From Argentina anserina (taxonomy: Eukaryota; Streptophyta; Magnoliopsida; Rosales; Rosaceae), in assembly GCF_933775445.1 (NCBI RefSeq), contig NC_065873.1, positions 24,304,001-24,368,000 of the forward strand: 64,000 bases of DNA, read 5' to 3'. Position 1 is the stretch's first letter. Every line of letters begins with the position of its first letter. Below are positions 35,969 to 46,044 of this stretch, in pieces. The notes under the pieces are model-generated. The model was not told the DNA's origin. It ran no database searches and saw nothing but the letters and a program-made list of their open reading frames with translations. The position numbers were made by a program, and so were the translations under genes.

Positions 35969-36533
35969 CAGAGGCGGATCCATGTACAAGCAAGCCTAGC
36001 ACTTTTTTTGCTTGTATGGAGAGTAGAGGTTTTCTATGAATAAGCCATTCAAAAAAGGCATATCTAGGAAAAAATCTAGACCGAATTTTTTTTTCATTTC
36101 TTTGAAGCCAAAAGAGTGTTGTTTTAACTTCTCTTTATTAGTTAATCAAAGCTTATAATTGACATTTATGCCTTCATTAGGAAGCAAGAATAAATATAAA
36201 TAAAATAGAAAAATGTTAGACCCTAACTCGAAAGAGTTCTCTCAAAATATGAAATCGAGCCATGAATAATTGTCGTATCGTCATTGATTGAAAAATTGTG
36301 TCTTTATTATTGAGTTGCATTTTTAAGTGCATTATGTTCGTATTAAATTTAGCACAACCTAATTTTCTATTCATACACTCATTCCATTATATTATCACTA
36401 TAATTTAATTGAATATATAAATTCACCCCTTAAATTAGCTTTATTATCCATTATGATCCACTCTTATTATAGATTTACACACCCTAACTTTTTTTTTTGT
36501 CTTGGCTGACATATATTTCTGAATCTGTGACTG
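35969..36533. mobile_element. Non-autonomous hAT-like element (MITE)
   Basis: 565 bp starting CAGAGGCGGATCCA and ending in an imperfect inverse (TGAATCTGTGACTG). It is flanked by a perfect 8-bp duplication AACGCTAT (35961-35968 and 36534-36541). The 8-bp duplication and CAG ends point to the hAT superfamily. No transposase coding is seen. Confidence 0.7.
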
Positions 36534-37455
36534 AACGCTATATATGACCATGTCAAACAAAAGTTATTGTTAAATCGAGAATCGCTATTTACCATGTACG
36601 TAGTAATATAGTATGCAATTTCTAGCTAATAGATAGAGTGGATTTCACGTATTAAGTGCAGTTTCACCAATAGTATGCAATTCGATCACGCTCGTGTACT
36701 ATTACGTTTTCAGCTCCGTTAGTCTTGCTAGCTTGATGCCTCAATGACTTGGTCTTGTTGATGTCGTGTTCTTTGCTTTGTTTTTGCGATTTATATTGTT
36801 GGTGATCATGTTAAGATAGCCAACTCTACAATTTGTCTCTTTGATTATAGTATCTTTATTACACATTCATTATCACTCGCCCCTTGAATAATAATGTCAT
36901 GTAAATAGCTGGTGACGAAAGACAAGATTGCATACCAGTACACAGAATAAATTTTCCCTACTACTCATAGCTAAGATGGAAGAACAATTAATCTCACTTT
37001 AAGAATCATCCGCCCATCCATTTAACACAACTGTATGGAGTTTAAAAGGTAAACGCTCCTGAAACATTTAACACAACTTAAACTAATGTCAAGTTCTAGA
37101 AAGCCATGTTCGCATATATTTAATTGATATGCTGATTAGATGAAGAGGATCGGATTAGGGGAAATCAGCAAGTACGTAGGAGGGATAGCTAGTTGGAGTA
37201 CTTCTGAATTATTGATAGAAAAATTAAACGAGGTTAGTTAATTAACACAAATTAATGAAGGGATTCACATCCACTAAGATGCATGTACCCAAGAAGTAGA
37301 CACAGAATTATACATAGATGATAGATCATTCTGTTAAATAGTTAAAAAAGATATAATGGTTGACCATTAGCCGACATATCTTCTCCGGCTGCTGGGGGAT
37401 TTTTCTACACATGCATGAGAAAAAAATCAAAAACATATATATATGCAGTCCATAT
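36534..37455. other. AT-rich intergenic DNA
   Basis: No gene or repeat that I can support. Confidence 0.35.
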
Positions 37456-37874
37456 CCAGAGTGAAGCTTCACTCTGAAATTACAGAGTGAAATTTTAATT
37501 TTAATTTTGAAATTACACATATATATATACAGTCCATGTCACACTTTTCAGTCAAATGTTTTCACCATAAGTGATTCAATATTTAGGTATGTTATTCAAG
37601 ATCATCTTTACAAAGTTTCATCCAATTTGACAATGGTTTGAGCTTTTAAAATTGAGATTTACACGAACGGTTCACGTTGAACAGTTTTAATTCGTTCATT
37701 GATTTGATATAATTTCAATACCTTAACGATGTCCGAATTAGATGAAACTTTGTAGAGATGATCTTGAATAGCATACCTAAATATTGACTCGCTTATGGTG
37801 AAAAAATTTGACCGAAAAGTGTGCCAAAATTGGAACTTCACTCTGTAATTTCAGAGTGAAGCTTCACTCTAAAT
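37456..37874. mobile_element. Foldback MITE with arms of roughly 150-180 bp
   Basis: The left arm (about 37458-37636) is repeated inverted on the right (about 37733-37874). Ends carry AGAGTGAAGCTTCACTCT (itself a palindrome) and GAAATTACAGAGTG; inner blocks include TCACCATAAG, TCAATATTTAGGTATG and TTCAAGATCATCT. The left arm has about 36 extra bases. The whole could form one long hairpin. No coding capacity. Confidence 0.85.

Positions 37875-37880
<6 letters not shown>

Positions 37881-37929
<49 letters not shown>
37881..37929. repeat. (TA)n microsatellite
   Basis: About 24 uninterrupted TA units directly beside the foldback MITE. Confidence 0.95.
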
Positions 37930-37934
<5 letters not shown>

Positions 37935-38818
37935 CATATGAATAACATAGATCCCGTTAATCTTTTACGATGGCTAGCTAGGTAGCTACCTCCATCTTTC
38001 GTAAGTACAATGAGAAAAAATATCCTTTGTCGAAAAAAAAGAGAAAGAATATCGAGAGAAATTTAATTAATTGCTAGTTTGATAATAGATATTCCATAAT
38101 GCAATGAGCAGTGGTGTTTTACATTCGATCCTTAATGCTAACCAAGAATTTGAATTTGGAGTATTTAGTATATGTTGGACTTTCAATAAAATAAAATTTC
38201 CCCTCGCTTCTCAAAATTAAAAAAAATCGATTGGAAGAGCTAGGTCCAAAAAGGCTTATACAAATTTGAGTCTTTGACATATTCCGTAGAATGAATTTTA
38301 TAACGAATAGCTATATCTGATAAACGATTGATGCATGAAGTCATGCATGATGCCTAGCTAGCTGATAATTTGACGATATTTGATTACACGTTAAATATTA
38401 TTTTCAACTAATTGGATCGTTAATTTTTTAGGATATACACGACTAGCTAGGAGCTAAAGACGAGGAATTCAAGGGTTGATTCAAGGATTCCTACTTCAAA
38501 GGTTGGCGAAGGTGATTTTTAATCCTTTTATCAAAGGAAGTTATTTACAACTTTGTTTTGAGCATTTTTGTTCAATTGATCATCCGCTTCCATGTTAAAT
38601 GCGAGTACACATAATGAACCAGTTAGTCATTTAGAATTTAGAGTGTCTTGTATTTTCATGCTTAATTTTTCTGTTGTCCTTAATTATTTATATGCACGGT
38701 CTATATATGTAATAGTGTGTAATGATTGATGGACCGCCTGAATGCATGTCTTACTCTGAAATTTATCATAATCTCTTATCTGCATTAATGCATTGTATTT
38801 TGCAAAGAAAAATGTTTT

Positions 38819-40258
38819 GGCACCATATTGTGGCGCCAGATTCGGCGTTATAATTATATGTGACATAAGATCATGTCAATAATTACAATAATCACAAAAG
38901 ATAATTTTTAAACAAAAATACAATCATATATTTGTTAATTCAACGACTCTAAATTATTATAAAAACATTTGTGTTTTTTTATCATTTATTTTTTATCACG
39001 ATATATAATGCTGTCAAAATTTAATAAAAAATTAGATATTTACAAAAATATGCTTAAAATATATATATATATATGTGTGTGTGTATTTGTGCGCATGTGC
39101 GATATATATATATACATATTATATAATATAGATGTGTGTGAGTGAAATATGTATGTGTGTGTGGGTGCGACTATATGGTAATTGTAGTATACTATAGAAA
39201 GATCACCATAAAAATATTGTATTTATATGGTAAATATAAATATGGTATTAATTAAGATATGTATATTCTAGTTAGGAAAAATAACACTTGTTACCTTACA
39301 TGTCTTTTATAATTAAGAATCTTACCAACAATTTTCCATTTTTAATGACTTTCTGTCACTAAATATGTCAAGAGTTTTTTTCCAAATTTATTTCATGACT
39401 TTTTCCAATTTTTAAATTTTATTTAAATTTACAAATTATATTAACAGAGTAATTATTTTGTGTACTATTCACACCACGTGACACTGTCATGTGGTGTACC
39501 CAGCCAAATATATTATGTCATGGTATAACTAACATGCACGCGGTGAAAATGATAAATGTTTATTACATATAAGAACAAACACAAAAAATCATAGTAAAAA
39601 ATAGACCAAAAACATTTAAGGGGTATGCCACGTGAGATATATGGCAGGTATATAATAATTTTTCTAATGGATATATAGTAATTAATGAATACATGAACTT
39701 ACCATATATTCTCTATCAATTATTAATTAAATTATAAAAATATGAACAAATCTCTAACAGAATTATTTAGTATGAAATATTTTTATTTTGAAAATATTTT
39801 TTGTACATATATATATATTTCACGCGTGCACACACACATATTTCAAGCATATTTATTGTAAATATAAATTTGTTAAATTATATTTTAGAAGCATTATTGT
39901 AATGAAAAAAAAAATAAATGATAAAAAATATTTTTATAATAATTTATAACCGTTTGATTATTAAGGATATGATTGTCTTATCAATTAAAATGACATTTTT
40001 ATTATATCCCACGTGGCGTACCCCTTAATGTTATTAGTCAATTTTTTTACTGTGATTGTTTCTGATTGGGTTTTATATGTAAATAAACTTTATCATTTTC
40101 ACCGCGTGCATATTAATTATACCATGACGTAATATGATTGGTAGAATACACCACATGACAGTTACACGTGGTGTGGCGGGTACACAAAATAATTAATATG
40201 TGACATGACATGTCACATATGATTACGCCGCCGAATTTAGCGCCATATTATGACGCCC
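38819..40258. mobile_element. 1.44-kb palindromic non-autonomous DNA element
   Basis: Left end (GGCACCATATTGTGGCGCC, 38819) and right end (inverse, CGCCATATTATGACGCCC to 40258) form ~50-bp imperfect terminal inverted repeats that share ATTCGGCG and ATATGTGACAT. Inside, 39440-39640 and 40000-40180 are also inverted copies (CACGTG.CA, GCACGCGGTGAAAATGATAAA, AAGGGGTA.GCCACGTG). It is AT-rich apart from the ends, with no coding region. Probably an inverted-repeat MITE-type element. Confidence 0.65.
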
Positions 40259-40339
40259 TAACAATGATTTTTTGCAAATTTGGAAGATGAAGAAGCCAAT
40301 ATTATTATCGCGTGGAGGGTAAACCTACATATTCTTAAA

Positions 40340-40960
40340 GAGGAGTGCAAGGGCGCTATAATATGACATCAAATCCGGCGTCGCAATCTTACGTTACATT
40401 GCCACATCAACAATTAAAATTATATAAAAATGTCATTTTAAATGAAAAGACAATCATATCTTTGTTAATCAAACGGTTATAAATTATTATAAAAATATTT
40501 TTTATTCTTTTTATCATTTCTTCTTTTTCATCACAATAATGCTTCTAAAATATAATTTTAAAAATTAACATTTACGAAAATATGCTTGAAATATGTGTGT
40601 ATACACACGAAATATATATATATATATACACAAAATATATTTATTTTTAAATTTCAGACGATGTGATATAACCACAATATTTATATTTAGGTAAAACTTT
40701 TGGTAAGATTCTTTTGTTTTTTTTCTTAAAATAGATTATTCTTTTTGTTATGGTATAATCGATTTAAGAGGATATATAAGGTAACAAATGTTATTTTTCT
40801 TAGAGTATACATATCTTAATTAATACCATATTTAATACAATTATGTCGATGATAATATTTCTAGTGACAAATATGTCAAGATTCATAACTTTCTTATTTA
40901 ATTAATTTACATTTACAATTAATTAATGATTATAATTAATTAATACAATTACCATATAAG
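40340..40960. mobile_element. Partial second copy of the 38.8-40.3 kb element
   Basis: Starts GGGCGCTATAATATGACATC like the left end of the neighbouring element and then shares CAATCATAT.TTTGTTAAT and TAAATTATTATAAAAA with 38930-38970. A stretch at 40770-40840 is inverted relative to 39230-39310 (AATATGGTATTAATTAAG). It ends in microsatellite DNA without a clear right terminus. Confidence 0.5.
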
Positions 40961-40968
40961 CACCCCAA

Positions 40969-40970
<2 letters not shown>

Positions 40971-41028
<58 letters not shown>
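40971..41028. repeat. (AC)n-(AT)n compound microsatellite
   Basis: About 19 AC units followed by about 10 AT units, then a short ACAC tail near 41040-41058. Confidence 0.95.
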
Positions 41029-41059
41029 CGCCCACGCGCACACATACACACACACACAT

Positions 41060-42674
41060 AAATGATATAAAAAAGAACAATAATTTTTTTAATAATAATC
41101 TAGAGTTGCCTTCTCGAATTGATGATCCCCAATGACACAAGAAATAGTGAAACTCCCTGGATCCTTGCACTTAATTGGGATTTTACGCTGAATAACGGCG
41201 CTAACTTCCTCAGAAAGTGAACCCCTCTCTTGCACCCTTGTGTGCAAAGATCTTTAAGCATAGGAAGGAATTTGCTTGATAGCATCAAGTAATGGGAGAT
41301 TTTTTGGACTTTCTTAAACATCTCCATGATTTCATTGTAATGAGTGTCTTTTTTGGACGCAACCAACCGTTGAGTATATGGAGGCTTGGGAATGTAGTGT
41401 GGCACATGATTAGGTTAAAAAGGATAAAATTATATTTAAATTTAAAAATGACATTTTGTGATTATTATAATTACTGTCATAGTAAGGTGACGTGCATACA
41501 CATGGAATTAAAACATTTTTCATTCTTAAACAAAATACAAAATTGTCAAAATTGCTGATTTTACTGTACGTTTACGAACACAAGTTTAATAAACCAGCAA
41601 AGAATATTAATTTATGTACGGATTATACATCATTATTCATTACTCGTGTGGCTCACTATCGACTCACCATTAATAATGCTCGGGATCGAATAAACTAGAT
41701 TTTAGGTTCAATCAAATAGTATAGCAGCTACAGCTCGTCGTACGTACTAGATGGGAAGATGTGAAGTAAGTGATGACGGTGGAATTAACGTGTACAACTC
41801 TTGCTTCGCTTCTTGCTCAAGGAACTCGTTCAAATTGATTATAATGAATTTGATTACAATTAAGAAACTAAAAATGTACGTAGAGAATGATGCTAAACGT
41901 TTAAATTATTGAACTTGGAATATAACCATATTGTCAAAATTGTGTTGTCATCAGGGTTAGCTTTACTTGAATTCAGCTCTCGATCGACATATAATCACAT
42001 ATGTTGTAAATATTAGGGTTGGTTTGATTTTGACCCCTGGGCCAGCAGGTACCATGTTTATTTGACGACCCTTCTGCATACTTGATGTCCAAGTATAAGA
42101 GATGTATCTATCTTCCTAAGAAGCTTAAATTGGCACGGCGCAGATGATCTTGGAGAAACCTATTGTAAGGGTTGTAAGTCAAACCCGCGTAGTTGTTTAA
42201 TTTGTTGGTTTAGGGTCAGTGAAAGCCACATGAAAACACGCATTGCATGAAAAGGCAAGATCTTTCAAGATTTGGATTGTCTTTGCTGGGATGATCTCCA
42301 CCCTTTATCAAATTCAAAATCCCACTTCCAGCTATAATTTGATCTAGGATGCATGGGTTGACAATTAATGAAATTACTTATTTTTTTTAAATTTGATTAA
42401 CCGGTATGATTATCTTTTGACTTCCTGTGCCCTTTTTCTCATGCAACAAAATAAAAGAGGGATATTATTTATACGCATCCTTTGTAATTTGAATGTTTGA
42501 CAAGAAATTAATCAAGACCAAGACTACCAAGAAATTTCTCTCCCATTACATGGAATACAGATGGAAAAAGAAAAAAAAATGAAGACTGCTGCGCGCATGC
42601 ATGCCAAAATTAGTTCAATAACAGTTTGCCCTCGATTTTTTTAGGCTTTGATTGGCTGCCGAGAAAGTAAGACT
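41060..42674. other. Intergenic DNA
   Basis: AT-rich. No gene is supported; the open frames near 41100-41700 have no recognisable similarity. Confidence 0.35.
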
Positions 42675-42749
42675 TTTTTTTTTGATAAATGTTCGATGAA
42701 ATGTCAGAAGTGGGATTTGAACCCAGACCCTCGTTAAAGGACCAGAACC
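42675..42749 (-). mobile_element. Retroposed tRNA-Leu 3' half (SINE-like insertion)
   Basis: On the minus strand the insert starts in the anticodon loop of a tRNA-Leu, runs to the tRNA 3' end (42749-42702), continues for about 18 nt and ends in a poly(A) of about 10 (42683-42674). It is flanked by a perfect 16-bp duplication CCGAGAAAGTAAGACT (42659-42674 and 42750-42765). Poly(A) plus a long target-site duplication is the hallmark of LINE-driven retroposition. Confidence 0.85.
42702..42749 (-). pseudogene. tRNA-Leu 3'-half pseudogene
   Basis: The minus strand reads the 3' side of the anticodon stem (TCTGG), a leucine-type long variable arm (TCCTTTAACGAGGG), the T arm with GGGTTCAAATCCC (B box) and the acceptor 3' strand CTTCTGACA. 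The acceptor 5' strand, D arm and anticodon are absent, so it cannot be a functional tRNA. It best fits tRNA-Leu(CAA) as I recall it. Confidence 0.8.
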
Positions 42750-43309
42750 CCGAGAAAGTAAGACTAAAACACAACTGTACATAGATGAAAGACAGTAGTT
42801 TTGCATCAAATTTGAAAAGTTTGATCAAATACAAGGAGTTCTCGATCGAGTCATATATTTCCCTTCATAGTTTGGCATCAAGAAAAGACCGTACCAATAA
42901 TTAATTACATCAAATGTCTGCACTGTAGATCATGTGCTAGTTTACTAATTCTATTTTATCGATTGGTGGAATTAAGAATTGTCTTTTACAGATTTGAGAG
43001 TAGAGGTGGTAAATGGGCCCAAAAGTCGAGTCCGGACCGGCACGTTAAAAATCGGCCTGGCACGGTCGAGTTCGTTTTTAGCCCGACACGACCCGGACAT
43101 GATAAATTCATGGGCCGGCCTGGTAAGCACATAATTTTATATTATTTATATCAATATTTAAACAATTATCATTATTAAACTTGAATATTATACTTTTTAA
43201 AAATTAAAGTCTATTGATTATTTCATTATTTTAATTACAATATTTTACAAATATTATCAAAATAGTGAATAAAACGTCATTGTTTTGAGATACGTAACGT
43301 TTTAAAAAG

Positions 43310-44713
43310 GGTTAATTCCTCCTATGGTACCTAAAGTATGGCTACTTGGACAATTTGGTAACTGATGTATGAAAATGAACAATTTGGTACCTAAAGTTCT
43401 CATTTGTAAGCCATTTTGGTATCTCTATCAATTTTGATCATATTTTTATGGTTATTTTCGTCATTCTAGCCCTAAACTCATTAAATTCACATTTTTTTTC
43501 ATTTTTTCCTATAATTGCATCTCTTTGGAGATAATTAAATTGATATATCTACTCCACTTAACATCTACTTCGCACATATCGAAAATACAATTTTTTTCTT
43601 AATATACTTATTGTATCCTAATTATTTTATGCAAAGGAAATAAATTGCCTTTATGCAATTGTATTTTTTTATTAAAATATATTTTTTAAATTACTTATAA
43701 TTAAAATTAATTTAGATTGACTGCAACATTATGAAAACTTATATACGTAAATCCAAGGTACAAAATCTTCCTGATATTTCCGATATATCCTCCAATATCT
43801 CTATTTTTTTTCCATATCTGCGATATTTCTCCGATAACATAAAATATCTCTGATATTTACGATATATCCGATATATCTTCGATATTTTAGGAAAATTCTA
43901 AAAAATTTCACTTAAAAAAATTTAACTCAACTTGAGAATGTCTCGGATTCTTCTTGACCTGCAGATTTTGATTAATTAATCACCTCGAGTGATATAAAAA
44001 ATAAGACTATAAGAGTAGTCTTTCAATCGGCTATTTTTTAATTTTTCGTAAAAAATATCGAGATGAGGAGTGAAAGTTCAATTATTAACTCTTAAAAGTC
44101 AAGTCATATCAGTGATCAGTGCTCTCCTTGATCTTGAGGGAATCCAAAATAAAAGGTCACAACGTAGTCTCATGAAGTTGGAAAAACTCGAATACTGCTA
44201 CTACAATATGAAATTATGACTACGTGATAAACGAGCAAATGATAATGTGATCAATGAAAACGACTACCTATAGCCTCTTTTGGGTACTAGATAAAATTAA
44301 TAATTGTATTTGTTTGTATGTAATTCGATAAAAATAAATAAATAATTTCGGAAAAGGAACGATATTATTTTTCCAATATTTCCGATATATCCGATAACTC
44401 CATTTTTCAAAAACAAAAATGATATATCCCCCGATACCGATATTTTGAACCTTGCGTAAATCATCACATATACTAAGTGAATGAGTTATCAAAATTTTAG
44501 TGATAATTTAGAGGCAATTTGGAGGTATTATGAAAAAATGAAGTAAAATAGAGATAAGATGACGGAAATAACCCTAGAAATATGGTCAAAATTGACATAA
44601 GTACCAAAATGGCCTAAATTTGAGAACTTTAGGTACCAAATTGTCCGTTTTCATACATCAGGTACCAAATTGTCCAAGTAGCCAAACATCAGGTATCATA
44701 GGAGGAATTTACC
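43310..44713. mobile_element. Mutator-like long-TIR element, middle of the nest
   Basis: About 165 bp at the left (GGTTAATTCCTCCTATGGTA, then CTACTTGGACAATTTGGTA) return inverted at the right end (to 44713). Flanks TTTAAAAAG (43301-43309) and ATTAAAAAA (44714-44722) agree at 7 of 9, consistent with an eroded 9-bp Mutator-type duplication. No coding region. Confidence 0.7.
43754..44454. mobile_element. hAT-like element, innermost
   Basis: 701 bp with 13-bp ends CAAGGTACAAAAT and inverse ATTTTGAACCTTG (one mismatch), flanked by a perfect 8-bp duplication CGTAAATC (43746-43753 and 44455-44462). Subterminal regions are filled with GATATATCC/GATATTTCC motifs in both orientations, probable transposase-binding repeats. 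No transposase is encoded. Confidence 0.8.
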
Positions 44714-45043
44714 ATTAAAAAAAATAAGATTATGAAATGTGTTGTCGTATTTTATTTATTTTAGCATTTTAAATAGTTATATAAAACAAATATTCAAAGT
44801 ACATAATATTTTTTATTTTAATTGTGTCATATAATGCTAATGGGCCGACCCGGTCCGCTTCTTGGCCCGACACGGACCCGGTCAGACATAAACTTGGGCC
44901 GTGGGCCGGGCTTAATATTTAAGCAAATGGCCCGGCTCGAGCTCGGCACGATAAATAAATGAGCCGGTCCGAACACGGTTTTGGTTCGTTTAAAATGGAT
45001 CAGCCCGACCTGGCCCGACCCGTTTGCCACCTCTATTTGAGAG

Positions 45044-45832
45044 TTACGATTCTAGATCGTTACTAATCAAGCCATTAGTTGACATTAATACCTAGTTTAG
45101 TGGTGCTGTCTTGAAATTAGTGTGATTACTGATATAATACACAATTACGGATATATAACCCACATTTGTTACCATCATTTATTTATATTTTTCTCGACAG
45201 AATCTTTCCTCTTCCTGGCTGGTAAGTAATATTTTTTTTGCATTTATACTCAGTATCCATTAGTATAATATTCACCCATTACTATAATGTGTTAGGTCGG
45301 CGCTATTCGCAGGATATTGTTAGGATTTTGGATTCTTGGACAGCTCAAATCATAAGGCAGTTCAATTAATTAATTGTAGAATTAACTGGAATACTTTCAA
45401 TATTTCCACTGAGGACCGCAGGCACAACAACTTCCATGCATAGCTTGATAAATATATAAAATTAAGTTTCTTGATAGATTGATCAGAAACTATAGAATTC
45501 GATCTCCCAAATTAATCAATCCATATATACTTATATAGGTTTGCTTTTTATTAGTGATTAATTAGTGAGTGGTAATATATACTAATATATACCACTTTGT
45601 CATATGTAAGTTTTCTTGTATATCTCATAAGAAAGTTATTTTCCAAAATTAATTAGCTATGTAGTTTGGCAGTTTGATAATGAACTATGCATCCTATGTG
45701 GTGCACATTCTATTAGTCCATTACAATAATTGTTAAGACTTAAGACACATGCCGTTATATCAAAACCAGCAAAAATACAGATAATAGAGTACGTATCGGT
45801 CAACTTCGTTCATTTTGTGTACTCCTAAAAGC
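45044..45832. other. Upstream region of the first PDR gene
   Basis: AT-rich non-coding DNA between the nested transposons and the PDR promoter. No gene is supported. Confidence 0.4.
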
Positions 45833-45840
45833 TATATATA
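45833..45840 (+). promoter_or_regulatory. Probable TATA box of PDR gene 1
   Basis: TATATATA followed by CACCC and a CT-rich stretch lies about 205 bp before the start codon, giving a plausible ~170-nt 5' UTR. Confidence 0.45.
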
Positions 45841-46044
45841 CACCCTTCTTCTCTAAGCTTGGAGGAGACAGAGCCACAGCAGCTGTCAGTCTGAAACATA
45901 CAATATTTACAGAATCACTTCTGGATACACTTTCTGCTTCTGCACTAAACCCCAGGGATGCATGGCTTTGTTTTTGCATGAACATTAAACAAGCATTAGT
46001 GGGATTTCTCTGAATCGTATTGGGAAGGAGAAACAATACTAAAT

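Larger units (their letters stand above)
43001..45035. mobile_element. hAT-like element, outer member of a triple nest
   Basis: Ends TAGAGGTGG.AAA (43001) and its inverse TTTGCCACCTCTA (to 45035), with GC-rich subterminal GGCCCGACACGG-type blocks. It is flanked by a perfect 8-bp duplication TTTGAGAG (42993-43000 and 45036-45043), diagnostic of hAT. Without the inner insertions about 630 bp would remain, with no transposase, so it is non-autonomous. Confidence 0.85.

Noticed and set aside
37441..41060. Repeated units that could suggest a CRISPR-like array
   Set aside because: The repeats are inverted, AT-rich transposon ends and microsatellites without regular spacers, and the genome is a plant.
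40949..41170. Minus-strand open frame rich in Cys-Val repeats
   Set aside because: It is translation of the (AC)n microsatellite.
42702..42749. Functional tRNA-Leu gene
   Set aside because: The 5' half, including the D arm and anticodon, is missing and the fragment has a poly(A) tail and target-site duplication.
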